From: Rheinheimera nanhaiensis E407-8
GTDB lineage: Bacteria; Pseudomonadota; Gammaproteobacteria; Enterobacterales; Alteromonadaceae
Length of the DNA: 64,000 nucleotides
Assembly (NCBI RefSeq): GCF_000296695.1
Contig: NZ_BAFK01000006.1
Location: 124,001-188,000, forward strand
Direction: 5' to 3'
Below the pieces are notes generated by a model. The model worked only from the letters and a program-made list of their open reading frames with translations, was not told where the DNA came from and made no database searches. This document shows positions 16,821 to 25,151 of this stretch, in pieces; the stretch's first letter is position 1; each line of letters begins with the position of its first letter. The position numbers and the translations under genes are program-made.

Positions 16821-18125
16821 TTAGCGGATCTGTAGTACCGTTTGCTGTAAGGTGCTATTTACCTCTAGCGCCCGCGAGTTGGCCTGGAAGTTACGTTGCG
16901 CGCTAATCAGGTCAACCAGCTCAGTGGTCAGGTTAACGTTTGACTGCTCCAGCGATGAGGCATTAACCGCACCGAAAGTACCTGTATTGGCCTGGCCACC
17001 GATAGGCTCGCCTGAAGTAATACTTTGCTTCCAGGAAGTGTTCCCCACTTGCTTTAAGCCCTGCACATTGGCAAAGCGCACCATAGCGACCTGTGATAAA
17101 TAAGCCGAATCGCCGTTACTGTAGCTGGCCAGTACCCGGCCAAAAGCATCAATATCTACCCCGGTTAAGAAACCAACAGTAGTACCGTCCTGGCTTAAGT
17201 TGGTAACATCGAAGGTAGAGGCATATTGGGTAGGTTCACGCACACCGGACGCATCACGGAAATTTACCACCACATCAGTCGCAAACTGCGCACCGTTGGT
17301 GAGATAGCCGTTTAGCGGATCATTTAATGCTGCAGCCGGTAATGTTACCGTTTGTGGTGGTGCGGCAGGTACAAAATTACCACTGGAGTCAAACACCAAA
17401 TTATCACCCTGAATAGGTAACCCGGTTACATCATCCCACACTACCCAGGTTTCCCACTCTGCATTAGCTGGTGGTACCGTTGTCGTTTTACGGAAATAGG
17501 TGGTAACAGTGTGGGACTCACCCAAGCTGTCGTAAACCGTGACAGACGTAGAGTGGTTATAGGTAGCCCGGTCTGTAGCATCAAAGGCAATAGCATCCGT
17601 TGCCAATTCACGAGAGTCCAGGTTAGCACTTAAGAATATGTTGGTGGTAGCACGTGGCGCACCGGCCGAGGTGGGTATGGCGATAGGCTGAGTCGTGCTT
17701 AAACTCACCGACTGGTTTTCACCGGTTACCGGGTCAACGGCAAAACCCTGCAAATAATTGCCGTTGTTATCGACAATAAAGTTGTCTTTGTTCAGTTTAA
17801 AAGCACCGGCACGGGTATAGGTTAAGTCCTGCGATTGTCTGTCTGGTGTTAAGGCAAAGAAACCTTCACCGGTAATGGCTAAATCCAGCGAGTTATTGGT
17901 AAACTTCAGCGCACCCTGGCTAAATTGCTGCGCCACTGTTGAGGTAGTTACACCGTCACCCACTTTAGTGCGGCCAGAGGCAAAAATCGAGGTGGCGTAC
18001 ACATCGGCAAACTCGGCCCGGGACTCTTTAAAACCAGTGGTGTTGACGTTAGCGATGTTATTCGCGGTTACATCTAAATCTTTCTGTGCTGCGGCTAAAC
18101 CGCTTAATGCAATAGTAAAACTCAT
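16821..18125 (-). CDS. flgE: Flagellar hook protein FlgE
   Basis: 434 residues, MSFTIALSGLAAAQKDLDVT then ANNIANVNTTGFKESRAEFA; C-terminal LVDLISAQRNFQANSRALEV. Builds the hook that links rod and filament. Middle domain typical in size for E. coli-like FlgE (402) plus some insert. It is the last gene before a strong terminator, so hook production ends the flgBCDE unit. Confidence 0.96.
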   Translation of the reverse strand: MSFTIALSGLAAAQKDLDVTANNIANVNTTGFKESRAEFADVYATSIFASGRTKVGDGVTTSTVAQQFSQGALKFTNNSLDLAITGEGFFALTPDRQSQDLTYTRAGAFKLNKDNFIVDNNGNYLQGFAVDPVTGENQSVSLSTTQPIAIPTSAGAPRATTNIFLSANLDSRELATDAIAFDATDRATYNHSTSVTVYDSLGESHTVTTYFRKTTTVPPANAEWETWVVWDDVTGLPIQGDNLVFDSSGNFVPAAPPQTVTLPAAALNDPLNGYLTNGAQFATDVVVNFRDASGVREPTQYASTFDVTNLSQDGTTVGFLTGVDIDAFGRVLASYSNGDSAYLSQVAMVRFANVQGLKQVGNTSWKQSITSGEPIGGQANTGTFGAVNASSLEQSNVNLTTELVDLISAQRNFQANSRALEVNSTLQQTVLQIR

Positions 18126-18142
18126 AATTCACCTCAGCTCGC

Positions 18143-18832
18143 TTAACTATATGAAACTTCTAATACATCACTTAATTTCACGGCACCTAACCCCAACAGG
18201 TTAAGCATAATGCCGCCGCCAGTGCCATTCATACTGACACTGCCAACCGGGGTATAAACATTCACCGGCAAGGTGGCCGTTTTGCCGTCGGTGTAGCTAA
18301 CGTCCACTTTAATTTTATATACTCCGGCCACCACGGCTTCATCGTTGGCGTCAGTGCCATCCCAAACAAAATCGTTTTTGCCGGTTTTGGGGTTCTCTAC
18401 ACTAAAACTGCGTACCAGCTCACCTTTTTCGTTTTCGATACGCACTTTCATCATGGTGGCAGGCTTATCCAGCTCAATATTGCCGCGCGATAGGGTATCA
18501 CCGGTAAAGACGATATCTTCTGACTGGGTTAATACACTGCGTCCTACCAAGGACGACGCCTGTAATGCCTGGTTTGATGTCATGCTCTCGGCAAAGCCTT
18601 TGAAACTCTCGTTTAACGAGCCTATACCATCGGCCATGGTGAAATTGGTCATTTGCGCAATCATTTGATCATTTTCAACCGGCTTGGTCGGGTCCTGATA
18701 AGCCAACTGTTGGGTTAACAGCGCAAAGAAATCAGACTGCGTTAAGGCACCATTGTTTTTATCCGGCGTCTTTGTTTCCGGGTTCCAATACATGCCATCA
18801 AGGGCAGAATTGTTATTTACATTAGAGGTCAT
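18143..18832 (-). CDS. flgD: Flagellar hook capping protein FlgD
   Basis: 229 residues. N-terminal FlgD segment with LTQSDFFALLTQQLAYQDP and MIAQMTNFTMADGI, a FlgD Ig-like region (about 110-190, with FVWDGTDANDEAVVAGVYKI) and a tudor-like end. FlgD forms the scaffold at the tip of the growing hook and is later discarded. Between flgC (11 nt upstream) and flgE. Confidence 0.95.
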   Translation of the reverse strand: MTSNVNNNSALDGMYWNPETKTPDKNNGALTQSDFFALLTQQLAYQDPTKPVENDQMIAQMTNFTMADGIGSLNESFKGFAESMTSNQALQASSLVGRSVLTQSEDIVFTGDTLSRGNIELDKPATMMKVRIENEKGELVRSFSVENPKTGKNDFVWDGTDANDEAVVAGVYKIKVDVSYTDGKTATLPVNVYTPVGSVSMNGTGGGIMLNLLGLGAVKLSDVLEVSYS

Positions 18833-18843
18833 CTCTCAGTCCT

Positions 18844-19269
18844 TTATGATTGCTGGCCCAAACGCAGCGTACGCATGATCATTTGTTTGGCCGCGTCCGC
18901 CGTTTGCACATTGGTTTCATAAGAGCGTGACGCAGAAATCATGTTCGCCATCTCTTCCATAATGTTGATATTGGGCTTATAGATGTAGCCGTTCTCGTCA
19001 GCCAACGGATGATTGGGTGCGTACTCAACATTTAATGGCGCATCAGACTCAACAATCCCCAGCACCTTCACGCCAACACTGGCGTCGCCCTGCTGGCGGC
19101 GGGCTTCAGATAATTCAGCGGCAAACACCGGATGACGTCCACGGTAGGTTTGCTCAACGCTGCTACTGACGCTGTTGGCATTGGCAATATTACTGGCGGT
19201 GGTATTCATCCGCACCGACTGTGCCGTCATGCCGCTACCGGTAATGTCAAAAATGTTATAAGCACTCAT
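18844..19269 (-). CDS. flgC: Flagellar proximal rod protein FlgC
   Basis: 141 residues, MSAYNIFDITGSGMTAQSVR, then NTTASNIANANSVSS and C-terminal MANMISASRSYETNVQTADA. Proximal rod component, starting two bases after the flgB stop codon. Length as usual. Confidence 0.96.
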   Translation of the reverse strand: MSAYNIFDITGSGMTAQSVRMNTTASNIANANSVSSSVEQTYRGRHPVFAAELSEARRQQGDASVGVKVLGIVESDAPLNVEYAPNHPLADENGYIYKPNINIMEEMANMISASRSYETNVQTADAAKQMIMRTLRLGQQS

Positions 19270-19271
19270 GA

Positions 19272-19673
19272 TTATTGTCCTCCACCGGTAATGGCTTTTT
19301 TCAAGCCACTAATGCGGGAATTGAGAAAGGTCATACTGGCCTGATATTCCAGGCTGTTTTGCATAAAAGCATTACGTTCGCGGTGGATATCGACACTATT
19401 ACCATCACCCGTATCGGGCTGGTCCGGATTGCGGAACTGGGTTTCCTGGCGTGATGCGATAGAGATATTGAAATGTTTCTCATCGGTGCGGGCAATATTG
19501 CCGCCTTGCCTTGCCCTGGCCTGCTGTAACGCCTGATGAAAATCGATATCTTTGGCTTTGTAACCGGGTGTATCGGCGTTAGCAATGTTTTCTGCTAACA
19601 CCTGCGCACGCCGATCACGGATCAGCATGGCGTCCGGATGAAGTCCAAAGGCTTTGTCGAAGCTGATTGCCAT
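19272..19673 (-). CDS. flgB: Flagellar proximal rod protein FlgB
   Basis: 133 residues from the ATG at 19673 (MAISFDKAFGLHPDAMLIRD), preceded by AGGTGG. Motif AENIANADTPGYKAKDIDF marks the rod family. Longer in-frame readings upstream cross the promoter and are rejected. First gene of flgBCDE with a sigma-54 element 40-55 nt upstream. Confidence 0.95.
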   Translation of the reverse strand: MAISFDKAFGLHPDAMLIRDRRAQVLAENIANADTPGYKAKDIDFHQALQQARARQGGNIARTDEKHFNISIASRQETQFRNPDQPDTGDGNSVDIHRERNAFMQNSLEYQASMTFLNSRISGLKKAITGGGQ

Positions 19674-19710
19674 TTTTTTGCCACCTGTTGTTACCTGATG
19701 GCAATCCACC

Positions 19711-19726
19711 TGCAAAACGCAGGCCA
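19711..19726 (-). promoter_or_regulatory. Sigma-54 promoter of flgBCDE
   Basis: Minus-strand TGGCCTGCGTTTTGCA: GG and GC 10 nt apart, with TTTTGCA at -12. It lies in the 75-nt gap between cheR and flgB. Confidence 0.8.
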
Positions 19727-19748
19727 ACAATTAAGCAAGTTTGGCTAA

Positions 19749-20582
19749 TTAAGTTTTTTTGCGGTAAATAATGCCGGGATTACAACGCAGCATGTCAAAA
19801 TCATTGTTTAAACTGGATAGCGACTCAGACGCACCGAGGAACAAATAGCCCTTGGGGTTCAGTGATTGGGCAAACTGGCGGATAATTTTTGCCTTTACGT
19901 CGGCAGAAAAGTAGATAAGCACATTGCGACAAAAAATAATGTCAAACTTGCCAAGTAAGGTATAGCTGTCCAGCAGGTTAAGGTGGCGGAAATTGACGTT
20001 TTTGCGTACGTTGTCTTTTACCCGCATCATGCCTTTGCCACTGTCTTCAAAAAACTTACTGCGCCGCTCTGGCGATAGCCCACGTGACAACGCCAGACCG
20101 TCATATTCTGCGCGCTGACAATGCTCCAGCATAGTATTGGAAATGTCAGTGCCCAAAACATGCACCCCCAAGCTAAAAGCCCCGGGACGGCTTTGCTGAT
20201 ACTCCAGCGCCGTCATCGCTATTGAATACGGCTCCTGCCCGCTAGAACTGGCGGCAGACCATATTTTCACCGTGCGGCAATCTTTTTCCAGCTCAGGAAA
20301 TATTTGCTTCTTCAGCAGTTCGTAAGGATAAGTGTCTCGAAACCACAGGGTTTCGTTAGTAGTCATCGCATCTATCACCGCGGAGCGCAGCTGACGCTCA
20401 AACGGGCTTAGCGTCTTATTTACCAGCTCTGATAACGACGCCACGCCAAAGCGCTGCATTAATGGCGCCAAGCGGCTTTTTACCAGATATTGTTTGTTTT
20501 CACCCAATACAATGCCGCACTGCTGCTCCAGAAAATCACGGAACAACACGTATTCTTTATCTTGCAAATCTTTGTTCGGCAC
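19749..20582 (-). CDS. cheR: Chemotaxis protein methyltransferase CheR
   Basis: 277 residues. N-terminal helical domain (about 1-75) and a SAM-dependent methyltransferase domain with KIWSAASSSGQEPYSIAMTA (SAM-binding loop), HVLGTDISNTMLE and FDIIFCRNVLIYFSADVKAK. CheR methylates glutamates of chemoreceptors. The cheV-cheR pair ahead of flgB is usual in Vibrio, Shewanella and Pseudomonas. It follows cheV by 16 nt. Confidence 0.96.
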   Translation of the reverse strand: MPNKDLQDKEYVLFRDFLEQQCGIVLGENKQYLVKSRLAPLMQRFGVASLSELVNKTLSPFERQLRSAVIDAMTTNETLWFRDTYPYELLKKQIFPELEKDCRTVKIWSAASSSGQEPYSIAMTALEYQQSRPGAFSLGVHVLGTDISNTMLEHCQRAEYDGLALSRGLSPERRSKFFEDSGKGMMRVKDNVRKNVNFRHLNLLDSYTLLGKFDIIFCRNVLIYFSADVKAKIIRQFAQSLNPKGYLFLGASESLSSLNNDFDMLRCNPGIIYRKKT

Positions 20583-20598
20583 AGGTTATCCTTAACGC

Positions 20599-21528
20599 TT
20601 AATCAGCATGCAGCCACTTTTGTACCGACTGTGCCAACTCGTCCGGGTTAAACTTGGCGATAAAATCATCAGCACCCACTTTTTGCACCATTTGCTGGTT
20701 AAACACCCCGCTTAGCGAAGTGTGCAAGATGACATGCAGTTTTTTCAGCCGCGGATCTAATTTAATTTCAGCAGTTAAGGTGTAACCGTCCATCTCGGGC
20801 ATTTCAATGTCTGAAATCAACAGGCCGACTTTTTCTGTTACCGACTCGCTGCAGCTTTTCGCCATATCCTGCAGATAGGTTAGCGCTTCGCGGCCATTGT
20901 TTACCAGATGCATTTTTACACCCAAACTCTCCAGTGCCCGTTTCACCTGATTACGCGCCACGGCAGAGTCATCAGCAATCAGAATTAAGCGGTCGCCTAA
21001 ATCGGTATTAATACTTTGTGTATCTAACTCTTTGGTAATAACTGTGGGAGAGGGCGAAATTTCTTCCAGGATCTTTTCAACATCCAGAATTTCGACCAGT
21101 TCTTTATCAATTTCCGTCACCGCGGTCAGGTAACTTTGCTTACCACTGGTGCCTTTGGGCGGGGGTAAAATGGCTTCCCAGTTAATATTGATAATACGTT
21201 CAACGGAATTAACCAAAAAGCCCTGCACCGAACGGTTGTACTCGGCAATGATAATAAAGCTGTCTTTGGTGTTTTCTATCGCTTTACCGCCGGTAGCCAA
21301 ACTTAAATCTATAACCGATATGGTCTGGCCACGAATATGGGCGATTCCGCGCACATATTTATTGCGTTTGGGTATAGCCGTTAACGGCGGGCACTGCAGC
21401 ACTTCGCGCACTTTAAATACATTAATGCCATAACGCTGACGCCCCACCAGTTTAAACAACAGTAACTCCAGCCGGTTTTGGCCTACTAACTGCGTACGCT
21501 GGTTTACTGAGTCTAAAATACCGGCCAT
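20599..21528 (-). CDS. cheV: Chemotaxis coupling protein CheV (CheW-REC)
   Basis: 309 residues. CheW-like domain (about 15-165; KVREVLQCPPLTAIPKRNKY, VRGIAHIRGQTISVIDL) followed by a receiver domain (about 180-305; LILIADDSAVARNQ, phosphoacceptor Asp in LLISDIEMPEMDGYT, and Lys in FIAKFNPDEL). It couples receptors to CheA and may act as a phosphate-tuned adaptor. Only a sigma-28-like -10 was seen upstream; its promoter is unresolved. Confidence 0.95.
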   Translation of the reverse strand: MAGILDSVNQRTQLVGQNRLELLLFKLVGRQRYGINVFKVREVLQCPPLTAIPKRNKYVRGIAHIRGQTISVIDLSLATGGKAIENTKDSFIIIAEYNRSVQGFLVNSVERIININWEAILPPPKGTSGKQSYLTAVTEIDKELVEILDVEKILEEISPSPTVITKELDTQSINTDLGDRLILIADDSAVARNQVKRALESLGVKMHLVNNGREALTYLQDMAKSCSESVTEKVGLLISDIEMPEMDGYTLTAEIKLDPRLKKLHVILHTSLSGVFNQQMVQKVGADDFIAKFNPDELAQSVQKWLHAD

Positions 21529-21657
21529 CTGCAGCTCCTCTGTGGCTTATCGGATCAATTCTTGCTTGCACCTGTTACCTGACTGGCTTGGGTATGGCAG
21601 CGTCAAACTTATGTCGTATGTTATAACCCCTAACCCGTAAAGCATAGCCGAAACCTT

Positions 21658-22356
21658 ATGAAAAAGTACGAAAATTTAGCTAAACAGGCACTTACCATCC
21701 TAAGCCTGCTGTGGGCCAGCCAACTGTCGGCACAAAGCCAGCAGTACAGCACTACGGAGCTGACGGAGGCGGCCCATAGCTGGCTGACCCAACAACTGCC
21801 AGATGAAACAGCACTGGATGTCGCCATTACGCCGCTGGATAGCCGCATTGGCCGCAAAAGCTGCGCAACACCGCTTGCTTTTAGCCTGTCGCAGCCGCTG
21901 ACGCAGCGGCAAAATACCATTCAAATTCGCTGTAGCGACAACAACAGCTGGCAACTTTATGTGCCGGTGCGGATTGATGAAATACTCACCGCTGTGGTGC
22001 TCAGTCAAAATATTGCTACAGGCAGCCGGCTTACTGCCGATATGGTACAACTGGCAGAGCGCCAGCGCCGTTTTGTCCGCGGTACACCGGTTACCGAGCC
22101 AACGCAGGTAATAGGGGCAAAAGCCAAAAAAGCGCTGGCAATGGGACAACTTTTAACCTTGCAGGATCTTTGTCTTGTCTGTAAAGGAGATGTTGTTACA
22201 ATATCAGTTGCTGACAAGGGTTTAAATGTCGCAGCAACTGGTACAGCACTGTCTGACGGCAGCTTGGGCGATACCATCAGCGTGCAGAATCAGCAGTCCC
22301 GGCGCACAATTCAGGTACAGGTAACAGGTGTCGATCGGGTCAGCGTAATTTTTTAA
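21658..22356 (+). CDS. flgA: Flagellar P-ring chaperone FlgA
   Basis: 232 residues with signal peptide (LTILSLLWASQLSAQSQ), a middle domain and a C-terminal SAF-type region (ILTAVVLSQNIATGSRLTAD; VIGAKAKKALAMGQLLTLQD; VTISVADKGLNVAATGTALS). Periplasmic chaperone of FlgI. Divergent from cheV and first of flgA-flgM-flgN. Two more Cys than usual are visible (RKSCATPL, IRCSDN) and may form a disulfide. Confidence 0.93.
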   Translation: MKKYENLAKQALTILSLLWASQLSAQSQQYSTTELTEAAHSWLTQQLPDETALDVAITPLDSRIGRKSCATPLAFSLSQPLTQRQNTIQIRCSDNNSWQLYVPVRIDEILTAVVLSQNIATGSRLTADMVQLAERQRRFVRGTPVTEPTQVIGAKAKKALAMGQLLTLQDLCLVCKGDVVTISVADKGLNVAATGTALSDGSLGDTISVQNQQSRRTIQVQVTGVDRVSVIF

Positions 22357-22364
22357 AATTTCGC

Positions 22365-22391
22365 TAAAGTTTTACTGTTCAATGCCGTTAA
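22365..22391 (+). promoter_or_regulatory. Sigma-28 promoter of flgM-flgN
   Basis: TAAAGTTT (22365-22372), 11 nt, GCCGTTAA (22384-22391). Perfect -35 and a single mismatch in the -10. It starts just after the flgA stop codon, so flgM is made both by readthrough from flgA and from its own late promoter, the usual autoregulatory arrangement for the anti-sigma-28 factor. Confidence 0.85.
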
Positions 22392-22431
22392 CCTGAACAT
22401 AAGGAATGTATTAAGGTGATGAGGTTCTAGC

Positions 22432-22752
22432 ATGGCTATTAATATCAACAACTTGCAAAATCCGACGCAAGTAAAAACTGATAAGGTTGAGCAAAATGCT
22501 CAGCGCCAGCAAGCGGCTGTGCAACAAAATGCCAGCCAGGCGGCTAATCAAAAGCAGGACTCGGTGTCTATTACACCGCAAGCCCAGCAGTTTGCTAAAT
22601 TAACGGAAAAGGCCGGCAACAGCAGCGGCATTGACCAGGAAAAGGTCGATAAAATTAAGCAGGCAATTGCCGAAGGTAAGTACAAAATTAATGTTGAGCA
22701 ATTGGCCCGGCGCATAGTGCAGTTTGAGAGCGAACTGTTCGGTAAAAAATGA
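22432..22752 (+). CDS. flgM: Anti-sigma-28 factor FlgM
   Basis: 106 residues. Gln/Ala/Asn-rich, disordered N-terminal half; the C-terminal half has the sigma-28 binding pattern DSVSITPQAQQFAKL, EKVDKIKQAIAEGKYKIN, VEQLARRIVQFESELF. FlgM holds FliA inactive until it is exported through the finished hook-basal body. Stop overlaps the flgN start (ATGA). Confidence 0.95.
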   Translation: MAININNLQNPTQVKTDKVEQNAQRQQAAVQQNASQAANQKQDSVSITPQAQQFAKLTEKAGNSSGIDQEKVDKIKQAIAEGKYKINVEQLARRIVQFESELFGKK

Positions 22753-23180
22753 CCGCTGACCATGCCATCCTCACCCTGTTAAACCAGCAGCAACAGCACC
22801 TGGATGTGCTGTTGTCGCTATTGCGGCAAGAACTTGCCGCCCTTGCCAGCCGCGACATTGAAAGCCTGAACCGTATTACCGGCGAAAAAACAGCGCTCCT
22901 TACCCAGCTGCATGACACTGACAATCAACTGGCCGCACAGCCGGCGCTGGCACAGTGCAAACAACAAGATTGGTTTAAACAGCAGGTTGCCCAGCTTGAC
23001 GAACTGCTGGCGCAATGCAAACGCCATAACGATATTAATCAGCAAACGCTGGAACAAAGCCAGCTAACGCTGGCCCGTTTTAAAACCGAATTATTATCCA
23101 GTCGTGGCAAAGCCGGTTTAACTTACACCAGTAAAGGCAAACCGGCCATCGACAATAAAGGCAAAGGCATCAAGGCCTAA
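22749..23180 (+). CDS. flgN: Flagellar export chaperone FlgN
   Basis: 143 residues, almost entirely helical, with LLNQQQQHLDVLLSLLRQEL, ALASRDIESLNRITGEKTAL and a basic glycine-rich tail (AGLTYTSKGKPAIDNKGKG). FlgN is the chaperone for FlgK and FlgL. The start overlaps the flgM stop by 4 nt, indicating coupling. Confidence 0.9.
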   Translation: MTADHAILTLLNQQQQHLDVLLSLLRQELAALASRDIESLNRITGEKTALLTQLHDTDNQLAAQPALAQCKQQDWFKQQVAQLDELLAQCKRHNDINQQTLEQSQLTLARFKTELLSSRGKAGLTYTSKGKPAIDNKGKGIKA

Positions 23181-23207
23181 GCCAATTGCCGGTAAAACGC
23201 TTAGTTA

Positions 23208-23669
23208 TTAATAGTAACGGACGCTCTTCACGGTTTGCCGCGGTTGGCTGTTTTGATACAAATAATACACCTGCTCAAAATCCAGCTCTAACTCGGTAAC
23301 ATAGACATCATCCAGCGCGTAAGTTTTCACCACCCGCGCTCCGGTAATCAGCCCTTTTACCGACGCAGACAACTTATCATCAGACAATACCCTGTCCCGC
23401 AGCTGCTCAGAGGCGTCAATTTTTTGGCCATAGACCATTTCGGTAAGTTCACGGTAAGCGTCCAGTTTCGACGCTTTCATCGCCTGTAACATCTTTTGCT
23501 GCTGATCGCTGCCCTGCTGAGCACTAATAGAGGCATAACCTACTGCATTAAGCTTAACAAAACGCTCTGGCTTTACCGGCTCATACTCTATTTCACGGTC
23601 AAACAGTGTGCTACAGCCGGTCAGTGCTAAACTGCCGGCCAGCAACCAGGCGGTTATACGTGGCATCAT
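23208..23669 (-). CDS. flgP: Outer-membrane lipoprotein FlgP (LPP20 family)
   Basis: 153 residues. Signal peptide with lipobox SLALTGCS (Cys about 19), then FVKLNAVGYASISAQQG, KLDAYRELTEMVYGQKI and VKGLITGARVVKTYALDDVY, matching FlgP/LPP20 proteins. In Vibrio, FlgP with FlgO and FlgT is needed for a stable outer-membrane-associated flagellar base (H ring). A sigma-54 element is 50-65 nt upstream. In Vibrio flgO lies next to flgP; here flgO-type genes are 2.4 kb away. Confidence 0.93.
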   Translation of the reverse strand: MMPRITAWLLAGSLALTGCSTLFDREIEYEPVKPERFVKLNAVGYASISAQQGSDQQQKMLQAMKASKLDAYRELTEMVYGQKIDASEQLRDRVLSDDKLSASVKGLITGARVVKTYALDDVYVTELELDFEQVYYLYQNSQPRQTVKSVRYY

Positions 23670-23717
23670 CTTGGTCTCCGTTATCCGTCATCTATCGTCT
23701 GTCATCTGTTAGTACTG

Positions 23718-23733
23718 AGCAAAAACTGCGCCA
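23718..23733 (-). promoter_or_regulatory. Sigma-54 promoter of flgP
   Basis: Minus-strand TGGCGCAGTTTTTGCT: GG and GC 10 nt apart, TTTTGCT at -12. Confidence 0.78.
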
Positions 23734-23795
23734 GCATTCAGGCATGTATTTTGCTAACTTCATACTTATCTGGCTTATTGCTTAATAAGGTTGTT

Positions 23796-24929
23796 ATGAA
23801 ACGCTCAGTAATCGTCACTTTGATGTGTGGCCTTTGTTTTACTGCCGCCGCCGATTGGTTTGAAGCCACCGGCCAGGCCTTGGTAGAGCGCGGCGACACC
23901 ACTGGCGCCCGGCAAAGTGCTATCGATGATGCGATTAAACGCGCAGCACTGGCGGCCGGCGCGCGCATTAGCAGCAACCAGCAACTGATAAACGGCGTGT
24001 TGCAGAACGAGCAGCTGGCTATCGCCAGTGCAGGAGAAATAAAACAGTTGCAGTTAATGTCTGAGCAATTAAACGGCAAAGTGCTTACAGTAACGGTTAG
24101 AGTAAATATAGAGCCTCAGCAAAGCGCTTGCGAAGGTAACTTATACCGTAAACCACTGCTACTAAGTGAAATTCGCCTGCAAGCCAGACAAGATGCCATT
24201 TATGGGCAATTATTTCAGCTGGGCAGCGATGCAACCACACAGCTGGAGCGCCACCTGCGAGATTACAGCCCGGCTGCGCTGGTAACCCCTGCCGGCCACA
24301 CGATAGATGACAGCGCACTGGCCTACCCCCATGGCGAACGGCTATTTCAAAGTGGCCAGCAATATCTGCTAAGTGCCACCATTAACGATTTAAGCCTGGG
24401 CGAGCAAACCAACCGCTTTTGGCAAAGTGCCGAGAAGCAGCGCTTTTTTGCTATCGATGTCCAGCTGTTCGATATTTTTGAGCAGCGGCTGTTATACCGG
24501 CAAGAATACCGCACCAGCGCCGGCTGGCCATACAAAAGTAACAACACCCCGGCCAGCCACAGCCAGGCATTCTGGCTGTTGCCCTATGGCAGCAAAATAG
24601 ACCGCCTACTGCAGGCCATCGCCGAAGATGTACAACAACAACTACAGTGTCAGCCGCTACTTAGCAGCATAAAGCAAACCGATAACAACCAGATCATGCT
24701 GGAACTGGGCACCGACCACGGCCTGCAGTTGGGCGACCAGCTGCAGGTATATCAGCTACAGCGCCACCCGACCACACCGGGTGTTAAACAGCTGCTGCGC
24801 GATCCCGTCAGGGTAAGCATCACCAATATCAGCAGCCAGCACGCCTGGGCCACTGAGCCAAAGGCCCGCTTAATCCAACAGATCCGCCAGGGTGATATAG
24901 TAAGCGTGCGTAAAATCAGCAGTTATTAA
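23796..24929 (+). CDS. flgT: Flagellar H-ring protein FlgT
   Basis: 377 residues from the ATG at 23796 (an upstream in-frame start at 23751 lacks support and would lengthen the signal peptide). Signal peptide MKRSVIVTLMCGLCFTAAA, then WFEATGQALVERGDTTGARQ, the FlgT N-domain, a middle domain (about 110-270) and a small C-domain (about 290-375, LELGTDHGLQLGDQLQVYQL). In Vibrio FlgT forms the periplasmic H ring that supports stator and LP-ring assembly. Divergent from flgP, with no good sigma-54 site seen on its side. Confidence 0.92.
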   Translation: MKRSVIVTLMCGLCFTAAADWFEATGQALVERGDTTGARQSAIDDAIKRAALAAGARISSNQQLINGVLQNEQLAIASAGEIKQLQLMSEQLNGKVLTVTVRVNIEPQQSACEGNLYRKPLLLSEIRLQARQDAIYGQLFQLGSDATTQLERHLRDYSPAALVTPAGHTIDDSALAYPHGERLFQSGQQYLLSATINDLSLGEQTNRFWQSAEKQRFFAIDVQLFDIFEQRLLYRQEYRTSAGWPYKSNNTPASHSQAFWLLPYGSKIDRLLQAIAEDVQQQLQCQPLLSSIKQTDNNQIMLELGTDHGLQLGDQLQVYQLQRHPTTPGVKQLLRDPVRVSITNISSQHAWATEPKARLIQQIRQGDIVSVRKISSY

Positions 24930-24976
24930 GCCAGCAGCTTGCAAGCCGCTGAGCTTCTGGTAGACTTTTGCGCCGT

Positions 24977-25051
24977 TGCCCCATAGTTAAATGGATATAA
25001 CGGCCCCCTCCTAAGGGGCAGTTACAGGTTCGATTCCTGTTGGGGCAGCCA
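24977..25051 (+). tRNA. tRNA-Arg (anticodon CCT)
   Basis: A 75-nt cloverleaf. Acceptor arm TGCCCCA/TGGGGCA with discriminator G and encoded CCA; anticodon stem GCCCC/GGGGC around loop CTCCTAA, giving anticodon CCT; T arm ACAGG TTCGATT CCTGT. Reads the rare AGG codon. Located 47 nt after flgT. Such genes are common phage and island attachment sites, but neither flank shows an integrase or a repeated 3' end. Confidence 0.95.
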
Positions 25052-25151
25052 TTCCCACACTGTTTTATCCTTTGCTGTTTAGCAGCCAACTTGCATTTTT
25101 CGCCATAGCTGTCCATGCTGGCACCTGTTATTAGTAAAACAGGTGACGCTG

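Noticed and set aside
21547-21554. Sigma-28-like -10 (TCCGATAA on the minus strand) upstream of cheV
   Set aside because: No -35 resembling TAAAGTTT at the 11-nt spacing; only half of a promoter.
21584-21599. Sigma-54-like TGGCTTGGGTATGGCA before flgA
   Set aside because: GG and GC are 10 nt apart, but the -12 reads TGGCA instead of TTGCA; too weak to list as a promoter.
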